Shown one piece after another: positions 32,875 to 44,240 of a stretch of 64,000 nucleotides of DNA. Made by a program: the position numbers and the translations under genes. Origin of the DNA: Dipteris shenzhenensis (Eukaryota > Polypodiophyta > Polypodiopsida > Gleicheniales). The notes below the pieces were generated by a model. That model had not been told where the DNA came from and searched no databases. It saw nothing but the letters and a program-made list of their open reading frames with translations. Each line of letters begins with the position of its first letter. Position 1 is the first letter of the stretch. Location of the stretch: assembly GCA_047967505.1 (NCBI GenBank), contig CM106539.1. The stretch is one strand, 5' to 3'.

Positions 32875-33403
32875 TACAGAACACTACAAAATATTCTGTC
32901 ACTGCAAAAAAAACAGCTTCTACCTCACAAGGGCAAATCTGCAAAACTAACGAAAGTATTATTTGACCACACAGTCACTTCCTAGAGATGATTTTGCATG
33001 AACAGGCAACAAGGATGATTTTGTAACTCCCAATATCTCTGTGTATAGGCATACGATGCAATTTTTGCGGCAACCTTTCATTGACCTACAGAATAGTGGT
33101 CGCACAGCAAAAATAGGGCCTTTTTCTCGGTGCTTGCAGAGAACTTCCGCCTTCGAAACGGGCCCCGAAATGGCCTCGAATCAAAAAAATAAAGTCACCA
33201 AGGGCTTCGCCTATGGCCGTAGCATATACTGACCTCTTGTCATACCACGAAGGGCGTCTCAATCTGAGACAATGCACTCTTGCACTTTTGGCTGTGCTAC
33301 CTGTAGAGATTTACTCCCAAACTCAAAAAAGGAAAGCAACAGTGGTCCTCTTACTAGGACACCGCGAACTTGGTTTGCTTTCTTGAGCTCCTTCCACGAA
33401 CCA
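32875..33403 (-). other. Untranslated leader of copia-1 copy E
   Basis: About 530 bp between PBS and gag, homologous to the leaders of copies B (4615-5109), C and G (43033-43560). No ORF of interest. Confidence 0.75.
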
Positions 33404-33416
33404 GGCTCTGATACCA
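33404..33416 (-). promoter_or_regulatory. Primer binding site of copia-1 copy E
   Basis: ggctctgatacca, reverse complement of TGGTATCAGAGCC, abutting the 5' LTR. Confidence 0.9.
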
Positions 33417-33768
33417 TGTGAAGAAAGTGGGAGAGAAGGAAGGAGTCTCACTTGTGGCTTTCTCACATACACAATGGGGGAATACACACAAAGGGGGAGG
33501 CTGAAAACAGTTTTTCTCTTCTCAGTTGTGGAAGCCAAAAGGACTCTAGTACAAAGAAATAGAAGAAACCTATATGTGGGTCTCAAACCAAACTCAGCTA
33601 ACTAAGGTGGCATACTAATTGAGCCATGAACTAGAGTACATAAGGATAGCTGTCATCCAACTATTATTCATGGGCAGTGTACCAACCGCATCTGCAGCTA
33701 ACAAGTCGGTGACATAAATGCACAACGGTCACCCTTGCATATCACGAGTGGAGCTCGATATCTCAACA
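33417..33768 (-). repeat. copia-1 5' LTR (copy E)
   Basis: 352 bp; pairs with 22309-22661. Followed by TAGGA. Confidence 0.93.
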
Positions 33769-33787
33769 TAGGAGTGTTTTTGGTAAC

Positions 33788-33868
33788 CCTAACTTAGTTG
33801 GCCATGTGCCAATTTGGGGTTTTCACTAGGCAAAAACCCCAAATTTGCCCATGACCAACTAAGTTAGG
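33788..33868. repeat. Hairpin 2 of the GGGGTTTT/AAAACCCC family
   Basis: Arms of about 36 bp: CCTAACTTAGTTGGCCATG.. against ..CATGACCAACTAAGTTAGG, closing on AATTTGGGGTTTT/AAAAACCCCAAATTT with a loop of about 8 nt. Strongly similar to hairpin 1; before copy E inserted, the two lay roughly 90 bp from the insertion point on either side. Confidence 0.85.
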
Positions 33869-34048
33869 AAAAAAAAACAAATTTTTTATCTAGCCAAAAC
33901 CATATTAAAAATTCCTTTTTTTTTTCCCAATCCACTGGAGGAACATGGTATTTCAATATCTACACCCATTAGCCATGTTAATTTCCTAGCCAACTGTCTA
34001 TTCATGTGCAAAACCAGGGAGTCAAGTGCCATAGTACAAACATCACAG

Positions 34049-34133
34049 TGTAAAGTGACATGATGGCCTAGCCGATTTGGGGTTTTTGCCCGTCCAAAAC
34101 CCCAGATTGGCTTGGCCATCATGTCATTTCACA
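34049..34133. repeat. Hairpin 3 of the GGGGTTTT/AAAACCCC family
   Basis: 85 bp. Left arm TGTAAAGTGACATGATGGCC.. and right arm ..GGCCATCATGTCATTTCACA pair over about 38 bp with four or five mismatches. The loop-proximal part GATTTGGGGTTTT/AAAACCCCAGATT is shared with hairpins 1 and 2, while the outer arms differ. Confidence 0.85.
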
Positions 34134-34157
34134 TTTTTAAAGGACCCAAAGGCCTAA

Positions 34158-34173
34158 AAAGAATAGCTTTTTT
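34158..34173. repeat. Candidate LINE target-site duplication (left copy)
   Basis: AAAGAATAGCTTTTTT here and TAAGGATAGCTTTTTT at 45995-46010 match at 14 of 16 positions and bracket the LINE. Confidence 0.6.
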
Positions 34174-34553
34174 CTTTTTTAGTGGAAATGCATGTTTATA
34201 TTAATATGGAGTCAAATATATATACAATCATAAAAAAAGACCAATAGAATTCCAACAAAAGTTTTGATCATTAATAGTGCAACCTCTAGCTATAACAGAA
34301 ACCGTCCGTTCAGCTGAAATCCCAGTTGTAGAAATAGAAAAGAACATTGATCTAGGCTATCTCCTGCGGCTCTTCCTTGGGTGCCAGGTGTGCAACCACT
34401 CATAGAATAATCATGCCTGGGATGCGAGGATGGAGGCACGGATTTCGGACTCTGGTTTGCGGTCTGGGCTTCGGAGGCTTGAAGTCGAGAGGAGTGACTT
34501 CATTACGGACTTTGAAAATAACTCTAGTAGGGTCGTTCCGTGACACCGATCTC
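34174..34553 (-). other. LINE 3' UTR and A-rich tail
   Basis: No conserved coding blocks; ends in an A-rich tract on the minus strand at the left border. Confidence 0.55.
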
Positions 34554-37500
34554 TTATAGACACCCAAGGGAGGGGGGGCCGATGGAGAAGGCATAGCACA
34601 GGCCGGCAAGACATGCAGGGATGCCATGGTGTGTCACACGGCGGGAGGCTAGAAACAATTGACCCATAGGCACATGGTATGAAAGAACAGGCTCAGGAAT
34701 ATTGACCATCGTCAACGTTGCCTGGCCCCATGAGGTAGTACCACCTCTGGGGTGGCGGGCATGGGAAACTCTTCTTTTCCCACCTATTTTTGCAGCTGTG
34801 CCAGTAGAGCAGTCTCTTTCTTCATGAAATGTTTGTCCTTTTGTAGCACTTCTGAATTTGCTCCTGCAGTCGTGATATCTTTTCAAGATTTGCACCTCTT
34901 TCCTGTGCTCAAACATACATTCATTACAGTTTCATTAGTACCTTTGGTACTAATGATGCTACCAAAAACCTTAGCGCATCTCTGAGCCCATAGAGACCAA
35001 AGAATGGAACTGTGCATAGTGTTCCAGTTTTCTGAGGACCTGGTTGGCATGTCACCCAGCAGAAGGAAAGCATAATTGATCGAGAAAAAGCCAAACTGTT
35101 TGTTCACAATGTCCCATACTTCTCTAGAATATCTATAGTTTAGAAACAGGTGGAAGATATCTTCCTGTGCTCTATTACATCTTTGGCAATACCCATCTCC
35201 TTGTCCTATTATCAATGCTCATTTGGTTGTCCAGACTCCTTTGTGCATGATGAGCCATAAGAGGCAAGCTTCTTTCTCTGGGAGTTCCTTGTCCCACATT
35301 CACAAGAGGCAAGCTTCTTTCTCTGGGAGTTCCTTGTCCCACATTTTTTTGAATCTTTTAGACCACACTCTTTCTGAATCTGCTCTCAACCACTTCCGAT
35401 TATGTTGAGCTAAGAGCTCTTCCTATCCTTTAACAAAGATGGGGATGGGAAAGAGTTCTGTCTGGCCTTCCCACCTAAATTCTTTAGTAGATGGAGGAGC
35501 CCTTCCACCCATCCACGTAGTTGATTCTCTGTCCCAAAGAGTCTGTCGCAAGGCTAGCATCTCTAGGTCAAATCTGTTCAGTTTAAATCTAACTTTTAAC
35601 CTGCCATTTTCTATCCACTTTCTTTGTTCTCTATCCCACATATCTCCCCAGACGCGAATCCCTTTCTTGTTGAGTTGCAAGGTGTTCTTGATTTCATTGT
35701 CCCTAAGTGGGGTGGCTGACCAAATGGCTAAAAACCAAATTGAATCATTGGCCACAAAAGTGCCTATTTTCCTAGAGAACCCTTTCCATATCACATATGG
35801 TCTCAGTGACTCCCAAGCTAACCACATACCTTTCCAAGGGTCTGAGCCCTTTGCTGTGCAAGCTTCCTTTTCGTAGAGGGCATACCCAACCAGAAGGTGT
35901 TTCCAGTGTTTGCACCTGATAATCTTTACCTTACTTATATTTCTAAGGATTAAGTAGGCCCAAATCTTATTCGGGTTCTGCATTGGCTTTATGATCCATT
36001 GTGCCATGAATCTAGCCATAGATTTTTCAACATCTGCTATTCCTAGTCCACCTATAGCCTTTGGTTTTGTGTAGGTTTGCCATTTCACTTTAGGGACCTT
36101 GTGATTGACCTTGTCTCCTCCCCAAAGAAAGGATCTGAACAAACTGATGATCTGCTGTCTCAGGAACTTCTTGGTTGGGAACCAGTAGGAGAGAAAATAA
36201 ATAATGGAGGGGTAGATGTAATGGTTGAGGAGAAATTTTCTTCTTGCTAGGGTCAGTTACAGCCCTTGCCATCTATTCACCTTGTTTTTGACCCTCTCTG
36301 AGACCCAGTCCCATCTATCCTGCATAGACAATCGAACCCCATAAGAATTCCTAGTAATCTAAAGACCTCTCCTTTTTTGATCTCTTTACACCCCTTATTA
36401 TACAGGAAGAGGGGGGGAGGGCTCAAAGTACTATATACCCCTGTTTTATCGTGATTTATTCTGGATCCCGAGGCCATGCAAAAGGTATTTAGGCATTCCA
36501 ATGTGACCTGAACTGACTCTTTGTCATTGTGTGGCATTAGATTTGTGTCATCTATGAATTGTTGACACATAATCTATCTGTCCCCTTCCACCTGAATTCC
36601 TTTCACTGTGCCCTTGTCTAGTTCATCATTGATGAGCCAACCTAAAGCATCTGCAGCTATAACAAAGAGTAGAGGGGCTAGAGGGCAACCTTGTTTGATA
36701 GATCTTTTAATCCCAATAGGTTGTGTCATTTTACCACTTACTTCAACTTTGCTTCTAGCTTGACATAGAAGAATTTCAACATAAGACACAAAGCCGGGTC
36801 TCGCTCCCATTTCTTTGAGGGAGGATAATATGAATCCCCATTCCATTCTTCCATATGCTTTGTTGATGTCTATCTTGAGGAAGCAAATATCCTATTGCCT
36901 CTCCTCAGCCAGTTTGAAGTCTATCTTGAGGAAGAAAATATCCTATTGAGTCTCCTTAGCCAGTTCAAGTCCTTCCCACAAAGTGAGAATAGCTTCCAAG
37001 ATATGCCTTCCTTGTATAAATCCCTTTTGTTCCTCCCTTATCCAGCATTGCATCTTAGTTTTAAGTCTAATAGCGAGTGCCTTTGCAAAGATCTTGTAGT
37101 TGCTGTTCAACATAGTGAACGGTCTCTAGTTCTTCAATTCCTCTTTTGGTCCACCTTTAGGAATAAGTTTTATCATGCATGTGTTGATTCTTGGGTCTAA
37201 AAAGACCTTTGCCTTGGAGTCTTGCCAGAGTAGCATGAGATAGGGGCCTACCATTGCCCAATAGACTTGGTAAAACTCTATAGGAAGCCCATCTTCTCCT
37301 AGAGTCTTGCCCTTCCCCATTTGGTTTACTGCACCTTTTAGTTCCTCTAGAGTGAGATCTCTGTCCAAATAGATGATGTCAAACACAGGGACTTTTCTTT
37401 CTCTTGCTCTAGAGCACTTCCCATGGGCTATAGCCTTTTTTGTTGTGATGACCTCCTCCTCTCCAAGAAGCTGTTTAAAGTGTTTTGAAATTACCTCCAA

Positions 37501-38389
37501 GATTTCCTTCAGGTCTTGGATGTGTTTGTCACCAACTTGAAGGGCATTAAGGGATTCTTGAGCATGTTTTCTCTTCAGGATTTTAAACATATCCTCATTA
37601 GCCTTGTCTGCTCTTCCAGCCCACCAATCCCTAGTGTAAATCCTTGCTTGGTTGGCTGATATTTCAAGTTCTCTGCCTTGAGTTTGGCTCTGATTGTCCT
37701 CAGTTGTTGCTAACCATGTGCGGTGTTGTCAAAGAGAGCCATTTGCTCTTCAAGCTTATGTGTTCTCTGTGATCTAGCTTTGTCAACTCTACATCAAGAA
37801 AATTTTAGTCCTATCTGTGGCTCTGATCCACTTATCTATTGCATTAGCTGTTCCCCCAAGGGCATTGATCCATATTTTATCTATCATATCCCTGACATAA
37901 GGGAGTTGAAAAAAAAAGGGATTGGCTTTGAACCATGAGCGGCCAATGCTCCTTTCTTCCTTTTCCAAGACAATGGAGATGCATATATGATCTGCGAACT
38001 AAAGGGTACCCAATTCTCTACTCTCAACACACAGCATCTCCTCGATAATTCTCTTAGAATAGTAAGCCCTGTCAAGTTGCCCTTTCCTATGGAGGGGCCT
38101 CACTTGGTTGTTTGTCCAAGTAAAGGCAGTATCTCTTGATATGTCCAAGAGCTCGGCCCTTTCTTTGAAGTGCAACCATGTATTTAGTTCGTGGCCTCTT
38201 ATCACACTGCCTAACCCTTCCCATCTGTCCACTCTACTCTCAACCATATTATAGTCTCGGAGTAGAAGCACGTTATCTACCAGTTGGATGGTTTCCCACA
38301 GAAGAGCTCTGTCCCTAGCCGCATTTGGGCCATACAATGAGAAGGCTTGGCAAGAAAGATTTGGATGAAAAAATTCCACCCCTACCCCA
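34554..38389 (-). pseudogene. LINE ORF2, endonuclease C-part, reverse transcriptase and zf-RVT
   Basis: Read leftwards. Endonuclease second half: SLYGPNAARDRALLWETI, LRDYNMVESRVDRWEG (normally GDFN) and QLDRAYYSKR at 38350-38020. RT: GKGKTLGEDGLPIEFYQVYW (about 37290), KQGCPLAPLLFVIAADALG (about 36650-36700), and the catalytic FxDD box as QQFIDDTNLMPHND (about 36540). SFLWGGDKVNHKVPKVKW follows (about 36120). The zf-RVT domain CQRCNRAQEDIFHLFLNY is near 35170. Stops and frameshifts separate the blocks (around 36145-36275, 36850-37120 and 37600-37990). The enzyme would nick DNA and reverse-transcribe LINE RNA; this copy is dead. Confidence 0.88.
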
Positions 38390-38747
38390 TGTGAAGAGAG
38401 TGGGAGAGAAGTAAGGAGTCTCACTTGTAGCTTTCTCACATACATAATGGGGGAATACACACAAAGGTGAAGGCTGAAAACAGTTTTTCTCTTCTTAGTT
38501 GTGAAAGCCAGAAGAAATCTCTCTAAGTACAAAAGGAATAGATGAACCCTATATGTGGGTCTTAAACCAAACTCAGCTAACCTAGGTGGCATACTAACTG
38601 AGCCACTAACTAGAGTACATAAAGATAGTTGTCATCCAGTTATTATTCATGGGCGGTGTACCAACCACATCTACAGCTTATAAGTCAGTGACATAAATGC
38701 ACAATGGTCACCCTGGCATATCATGAGTGGCGCTCGATATCTCAACA
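38390..38747 (-). repeat. copia-1 3' LTR (copy G)
   Basis: 358 bp with TG..CA ends; polypurine tract complement ctccccctcgag follows. Confidence 0.92.
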
Positions 38748-40520
38748 CTCCCCCTCGAGCTCAATCCCAATTCCTACACACCAAGTAGGTCTCTGAACTT
38801 GCGCAGCTTCTCTGCACCTATTGCCTTCGTGAATATGTCAGCTACCTGATCCTCTGTGCTGACATAAACCAGATCAATAAAACCTACTAGAACCTTGTCT
38901 CGGACATAGTGATAATGCACCTCAATGTGCTTTCTTCTAGCATGATAGACTGGGTTATTTTCCAAGTGTATACTGCTCATGTTGTCATAATAAATGACAA
39001 CTGGCACATCTGATGCATATCATAAAGTAGCTTATGCAACCAAGCTACCTCACATGCAGTCATTGCTGCACCCCTGTACTCAGCCTCTGTGTCGACAAGG
39101 CAAATATAGGTTGTTTCTTGCTGCTCCAAGTAACTGCAGCACTCCCAAAAGAGAACACATATCCACTAGTAGATCATCTATCAGAAATACTACCAGCCCA
39201 ATTAGCATGAGTGTATCCATGGAACTGTATCTGAACCCCAGTCTCATAAAATAGTCCATACTGCAATGTGGACTTCACATACCTCAGTATGTGTCTAGCC
39301 GCATCCAAATACGGTTTCCTTGGAGCCTGCATAAACTGACTTACCAACCCAACAACATAGCTCAAATCTGGCCTGGTAATAGTCATATAAATCAAACTTC
39401 CTACTATGGGTCTGCCAGAAGCTCACCTACATCTACGCTCAGCTTCACATTCTGCTCCAAAGGAACTAAAATAGGCTTACAGCTTGTCATCCCATCTTTG
39501 GATAGTTGGTCCAATCCATACTGCCTCTGCAAAAGCCATATCCCACTTGTGATCTAATCATCTCAATGCCCAAGAAGTAACACAGCTCTCCCAAATCCTT
39601 CATCTCAAACTTTTGCTTTAATAGCATTTTCACATGAAGGATATCTTCATCACTATCACCTGTGATGATCAAATCATCAACATAAATGACAAGAAGCATA
39701 ATACCTCTCTGTTTTTCTCACATAAAGTGAGAAATCTGCCGTGGAAATCTGAAAGCCAATAGTGACAAGATACTGTCCTATCTTGTCCAGACCATGCTCT
39801 GGGTGCTTGCTTCCAGCCATACAAGGCTTTCTTCAACCTGCAAACAAACTCACGATGAATAGCATGCATATAACCTAGTGGCTGCTCCATAAAGACCTCT
39901 TCTTGCAAATCACCATGCAAGAAGGCATTCTTTACATCCATCTGATGTAAAGACCATCCCTTTGATGCAGCTATAGCAATGACTGCTCTTATAGTTTCCA
40001 TCCTTGCAACCGGACTGAATGTTTCTTCATAATCAATGCCATATGTCTGTGCATACCCCTTGACAACTAATCTTGCCTTGTATTTCCTCACAAAACCATC
40101 TGCATTGTGCTTCACCTTATAAACCCACTTGTAGCCAATTGCATTCTTGTCTTTAGGCAAAGGCACCAATTCCCATGTAGCATTTGCTTCCAAGGCATCC
40201 ATTTCTTCATCCATGGCTTTCTCCCATTTTTATTTTCCCATGGCTTGCTCAAAAGAAGTGGGTTCTGGTTCATGTATCACTTTGACCATATAGGCATAGT
40301 GAATGGCTATAAATCCATCACATTTCAGCCTATCCATAGGATATTTAACTCTAATAGACCTGCGCAAAATAGGCTCACTAGCAGATGCTCTCAAAACATC
40401 CCTTGTCTTCCTTACTCTAGGTGTAACAACAGAAGGAATACCCAACTCATCATCAAGGCTCTGTTCTGAGCCACTGGTTTCACCATCCACATAAGAGTGA
40501 CTTGCATTCACATCAACCAT
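38748..40520 (-). pseudogene. copia-1 RT and RNase H (copy G)
   Basis: RT from [20 protein letters not shown] (about 40170-40220), [48 protein letters not shown], then the catalytic [10 protein letters not shown] box (about 39650-39690), then SYVVGLVSQFMQAPRK. RNase H lies at 38774-39200 (DADWA mutated to HANWA; YYDNMSSIHL; VADIFTKAI). Frameshifts near 39700, 39410-39480 and 39005-39170. Upstream linker acidic/Ser-rich (40230-40520). YVDD is intact here, unlike copies A and E. Confidence 0.87.
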
Positions 40521-43034
40521 GGGCTGATCTACTTTCTCTTTTCCCTTTCATGATACTTGCATACCACTATCTGCATTGTTTTGAGGAGATTCTCCTGATC
40601 TCAATCTACCTGTCCATGGCAAAGTATGTGAACCACTGCTAGAGGACACCATAGGTCCACTAATATTTTGTGATTGCTGCTGTGAATTCTATGTAGCATT
40701 ACCATTTTGTGCATCTACATCATCAATCACATTTACTGGTTTATACCAACTGGTCATCTCATCAAAAACAACATCTCTGCTCACTGTAAACTTACGAGTA
40801 GAAGGATTATAGCATCTATACCCTTTTTGCTGTAGAGAATAACCAATAAAGATGCACTTCTCAGCTTTTGGATCCAACTTGGATCTCAACTTATCTGGCA
40901 TATGAACATAGGCAATGCAACCAAAAACTTTCAAATGAGAAATATTTGGTATACCTCTCCTCTAGACTCATGCCATGTATTGCTACAGTGGGAGTCTTGT
41001 TCATTATGTAGACTCGTGTAGCAACTGCTTTAGCCCAATAATAAACTGGCAGGTCTTTTTCGTTGAGCATGGCATGAGATACCTCTCCAATATGCCTGTT
41101 TTTCCTTTTTGCAAGTCCATTTTAGTATGGGGTATGACTGCATGAATATTGTTGCATTATACCATGCTCTTGCAGGAACCTTACAAACTCATTTGAGAGG
41201 TACTCTCCCCCTCCATCTGACCTTAGGAATTTTATTTTGGAGGCCTATTTCTTTCTCAACCATAGCTTTAAAAGCTTTGAAATGCCCAAAGACTTCACTT
41301 TTCTTTTTCATAAAATACACCCAAACTTTTCTCCTGTAATCAATAAAAGTGACAAAATAATGACAGCCTCCAATAGATGCAGCTTTAGTAGTCCACACAT
41401 CAGAGTGGATTAATTCCAATGGCCTCTTACTCTCTTGAACATGTCTAGGAAATGGTTTCCTTGCCTGCTTTCCAAATTGATAGGCTTCGCATACCTTATG
41501 CATTTCTGCAACCTTAAACTTAGGCAATCCTGCAAGAATATTTTGGGCTTGCATTAATTTAAGTCACTGTACATTAACATGACCAATGCGTTTATGCCAG
41601 ATATCAAGATCTACAACTACACCGGTCCCATGTGCAAACATTGCTGTACTCAATTCAGGCATGTCCGCATCCAACGTAAACCTCCTGCCCTTCTTCTTCC
41701 CTTTTGCTATCAAGTGACCTTTATTTTTCATATCCTCAACAAAGCATCCATGAGGATTAAATCTGACCTACAAGACCTGCTCAACCATTTGAGCAACAGA
41801 AACCAGGTTCTTGGTGATATTCGAAACATGAAATACATCAGACAGGTATTTCTTTTTCCCATCGTGCATAGACAAATGAGTTTTACCAATCTGCATAATA
41901 GGATGTGCAGTATCATCACCAGTCTCCACAAATCCTACTCTTTCCATTTTCCTTGCATCTTGCATCCATTCTGCATGACCTGTCATGTGGTTTGACGCAC
42001 CTGAGTCAACATACCACACATCATTGCTTTCTTCTGCACTTCTCACAGAATTGGTCATGTGCTGCACCATAAACAAATGCTCATTTCTGTCATCACCCTG
42101 TCTACTAGAGGATGCATCATTGCCTTGCTGCAATTTTCCATTCATGATGTTATTCTGCTTTTTCTAGTAGTCTTTAGCCATATGACCCATTTTACCACAG
42201 TAATAGCATTCAACATTGTTGTTTGCATTTTGGCCTCTCTGCCATCCACCACGACCTCTTTGCGCTCTTGCCTCTAAAGTTACCAGGTCCTCCTCCATAG
42301 GACTGGTTTTCTTGAATTTGCTACATATTCTCATTTCTGCCACGGCCTCCAGATAGGCTTGCTCTACCTCTGCCTCTACCTCTTCTAGCATTTGAGTAGA
42401 AGATAGTTTCTTTTGAATTTCCTCTTGAAGAAGATGCACCACCATTTCTCTACTCTTCAGAAATTAGAAGAGCAATCAACTCCAAATCAGAAAAATTCTC
42501 ACGGACGGCAATGTATGTTCAGAATTGTGCATAATCCTTACCTAGACCATTCAAGGTCATAGAAACTAAGTCATCATCTTCCACTGGCAACCCAATGGAA
42601 GCAAGTGCATCTGCAATCTTCTTCACCTTCATGTGGTAGTCATTGATGCTCATATTTTCCCTGTGCACATTATGCAACTCTTGCTTGAGTTGCATTTTCC
42701 TATGACCTGGGTATTTGTCCTATACATTTTTGTCAAAGTGTCCCATGCCTCCTTCGGCATGCTTGCATCCAGAATATGCACAATCATAGAATCTAAAATA
42801 CTAATAGACAGCCAATACATAACTTTTCTGGATCTCTCATGCCATCCTTTAAATGTTTGCAACTCCTGTTGATTGGGAACATTAGGAATAACTGGTTCTT
42901 GTTCAGCTCTAGTAATGAACTCCCAATAGCCTTTTCCCTTAAGGAAATTCGTCATTCTAAACTTCCATGCTGGGAAGTTGTTCTTGCCAAGCTTTTCAGT
43001 GACAATCTGTGAAAGAGCATCAGAAGTGATTACA
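40521..43034 (-). pseudogene. copia-1 gag, protease and integrase (copy G)
   Basis: Read leftwards. Gag starts near 43034, where the usual ATGGCG is changed to ATCACT, so the start codon is lost. It continues with MTNFLKGKGYWEFI (about 42950), MSINDYHMKVKKIADAL, and the knuckle CYYCGKMGHMAKD (about 42170-42215, final Cys lost). Protease WYVDSGASNHMTG is near 42010. The integrase finger HKRIGHVN and CEAYQFGKQ has Cys to Tyr in the finger. HSDVWTTK follows, then a frameshift near 41235 destroys the second Asp region, and AERKNR has Glu changed to Lys. Several more shifts occur between 40690 and 41110. Non-functional. Confidence 0.85.
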
Positions 43035-43560
43035 AAACACTACAAAAATATTCTGTCACTGCAAAAAACACTTCTTCTGCGTCACAAGGGCAAATCTGCA
43101 AAATTGACGAAAGTGGTATTTGATCACACAGTCACTTCCTAGTGACGATTTTGCATCAACAGGCAATAAGAATGATTCTGTCACTCCTAATATCTCTGCG
43201 CACAGGCATACGATGCAATTTCTACGGTACTTTTCATCGACCTACAGAACAGTGGTCGCACAGCAAAAACAGGGCACCTTTTTGAGTGCCTGTGAAAAAC
43301 TTCCGCCACCAAAATGGGCCCCGAAATGGCCTAGAATCAAAAAAATAATATCACCTAGGGCATCATCCTCTCCCACAGCATATACTACCCTTTCGTCGCA
43401 CCACGAAGGGCATCCCAATCTGAGACAATGCACTCTTGCACTTTTTGGCTGTGCTACCTGCAGAGATTTGCTCCCAAACTCGAAAAAGGAAAGCAACACT
43501 AATCCTCTTACCAAGACATTGCGAACTTGGTTTGCTTTCTTGAGCTCCTTACCACGAACC
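43035..43560 (-). other. Untranslated leader of copia-1 copy G
   Basis: Homologous to the leaders of B, C and E; ends at the PBS. Confidence 0.75.
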
Positions 43561-43561
43561 A

Positions 43562-43574
43562 AGCTCTGATACCA
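43562..43574 (-). promoter_or_regulatory. Primer binding site of copia-1 copy G
   Basis: agctctgatacca, reverse complement of TGGTATCAGAGCT, next to the LTR. Confidence 0.88.
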
Positions 43575-43932
43575 TGTGAAGAGAGTTGGAGACAAGTAAG
43601 GAGTCTCACTTGCAGCTTTCTCACATACACAATGGTGGAATACACACAAAGGTGGAGGCTAAAAATAGTTTTCCTCTTCTTAGTTGTGAAAGCCAAAAGA
43701 ACTCTCTCTAAGTACAAAAGGAATAGATGAACCCTATATGTGGGTCTCAAACCAAACTCAGCTAACCTAGGTGGCATACTAATTGAGCCACTAACTAGAG
43801 TACATAAAGATAGCTGTCATCCAGCTATTATTCATGAGCGATGTACCAACTGCATCTGCAGCTAACAAGTCGGTGACATAAATGCACAATGGTCACCCTG
43901 ACATATCACGAGTGGAGCTCGATATCTCAACA
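43575..43932 (-). repeat. copia-1 5' LTR (copy G)
   Basis: 358 bp; pairs with 38390-38747. Confidence 0.92.
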
Positions 43933-44240
43933 CCTTGAATTTGCTGAAAGTTTGAAGAACTCTTCCTACTCCTTGAGCCAGGTGTTTAGCAACACCTCCT
44001 CTCCCTTCATCGTGGGGTCAGTTTGTGAACTAGCTTCTATTATCATCGATTTGCTTTAAATGCCAGGGGAGCTTAACTCCTCCAACTTTGACTTCTTGGA
44101 GAGCTAAGAAGTCAGGGGAAATCTTGTTTGTTCTCAACCATCTCTTGAACACCAGGGGCTTCAAATCATTTGTTAACCCTTGTACATTAACTGAGAGACA
44201 TGTAAAATTTTTTTGAGTCAACAATGGGTGGAGCTTTTGT
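43933..44240 (-). pseudogene. LINE ORF2, endonuclease N-terminal part
   Basis: Read leftwards: FTCLSVNVQGLTNDLKPLVF (typical start, normally WNxRGLN), then FLALQEVKVGGVK with the catalytic Glu of the APE-like endonuclease (LQExK), then stops near 44040. The copia-1 G insertion follows, and the domain resumes at 38389. Confidence 0.85.

Larger units (their letters stand above)
22309..33768 (-). mobile_element. copia-1 copy E, complete (with copia-2 F nested)
   Basis: Minus-strand element with 3' LTR 22309-22661 and 5' LTR 33417-33768, flanked by TAGGA on both sides (22304-22308 and 33769-33773). Removing the nested copia-2 and its duplication leaves about 5.57 kb. Domain order from the 5' end is gag, protease, integrase, RT, RNase H, as in Ty1/copia. 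The LTRs differ at roughly fourteen sites plus two small indels, so it is older than its guest. The interior carries stops and frameshifts. Confidence 0.93.
38390..43932 (-). mobile_element. copia-1 copy G, full length, inside the LINE
   Basis: 5543 bp, minus orientation, LTRs 38390-38747 and 43575-43932 (358 bp each, about 26 mismatches by eye, roughly 7 %). Contains leader, gag, protease, integrase, RT and RNase H. The flanking pentamers differ (CCCCA at 38385-38389; CCTTG at 43933-43937), so no target duplication is visible although the LINE endonuclease reads on across the insertion. Older than copy E judging by LTR divergence. Confidence 0.9.

Noticed and set aside
35250-35345. Direct repeat of about 54 bp (aagaggcaagcttctttctctggg) in the LINE
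   Set aside because: A single local duplication inside decayed LINE ORF2; no sign of function.
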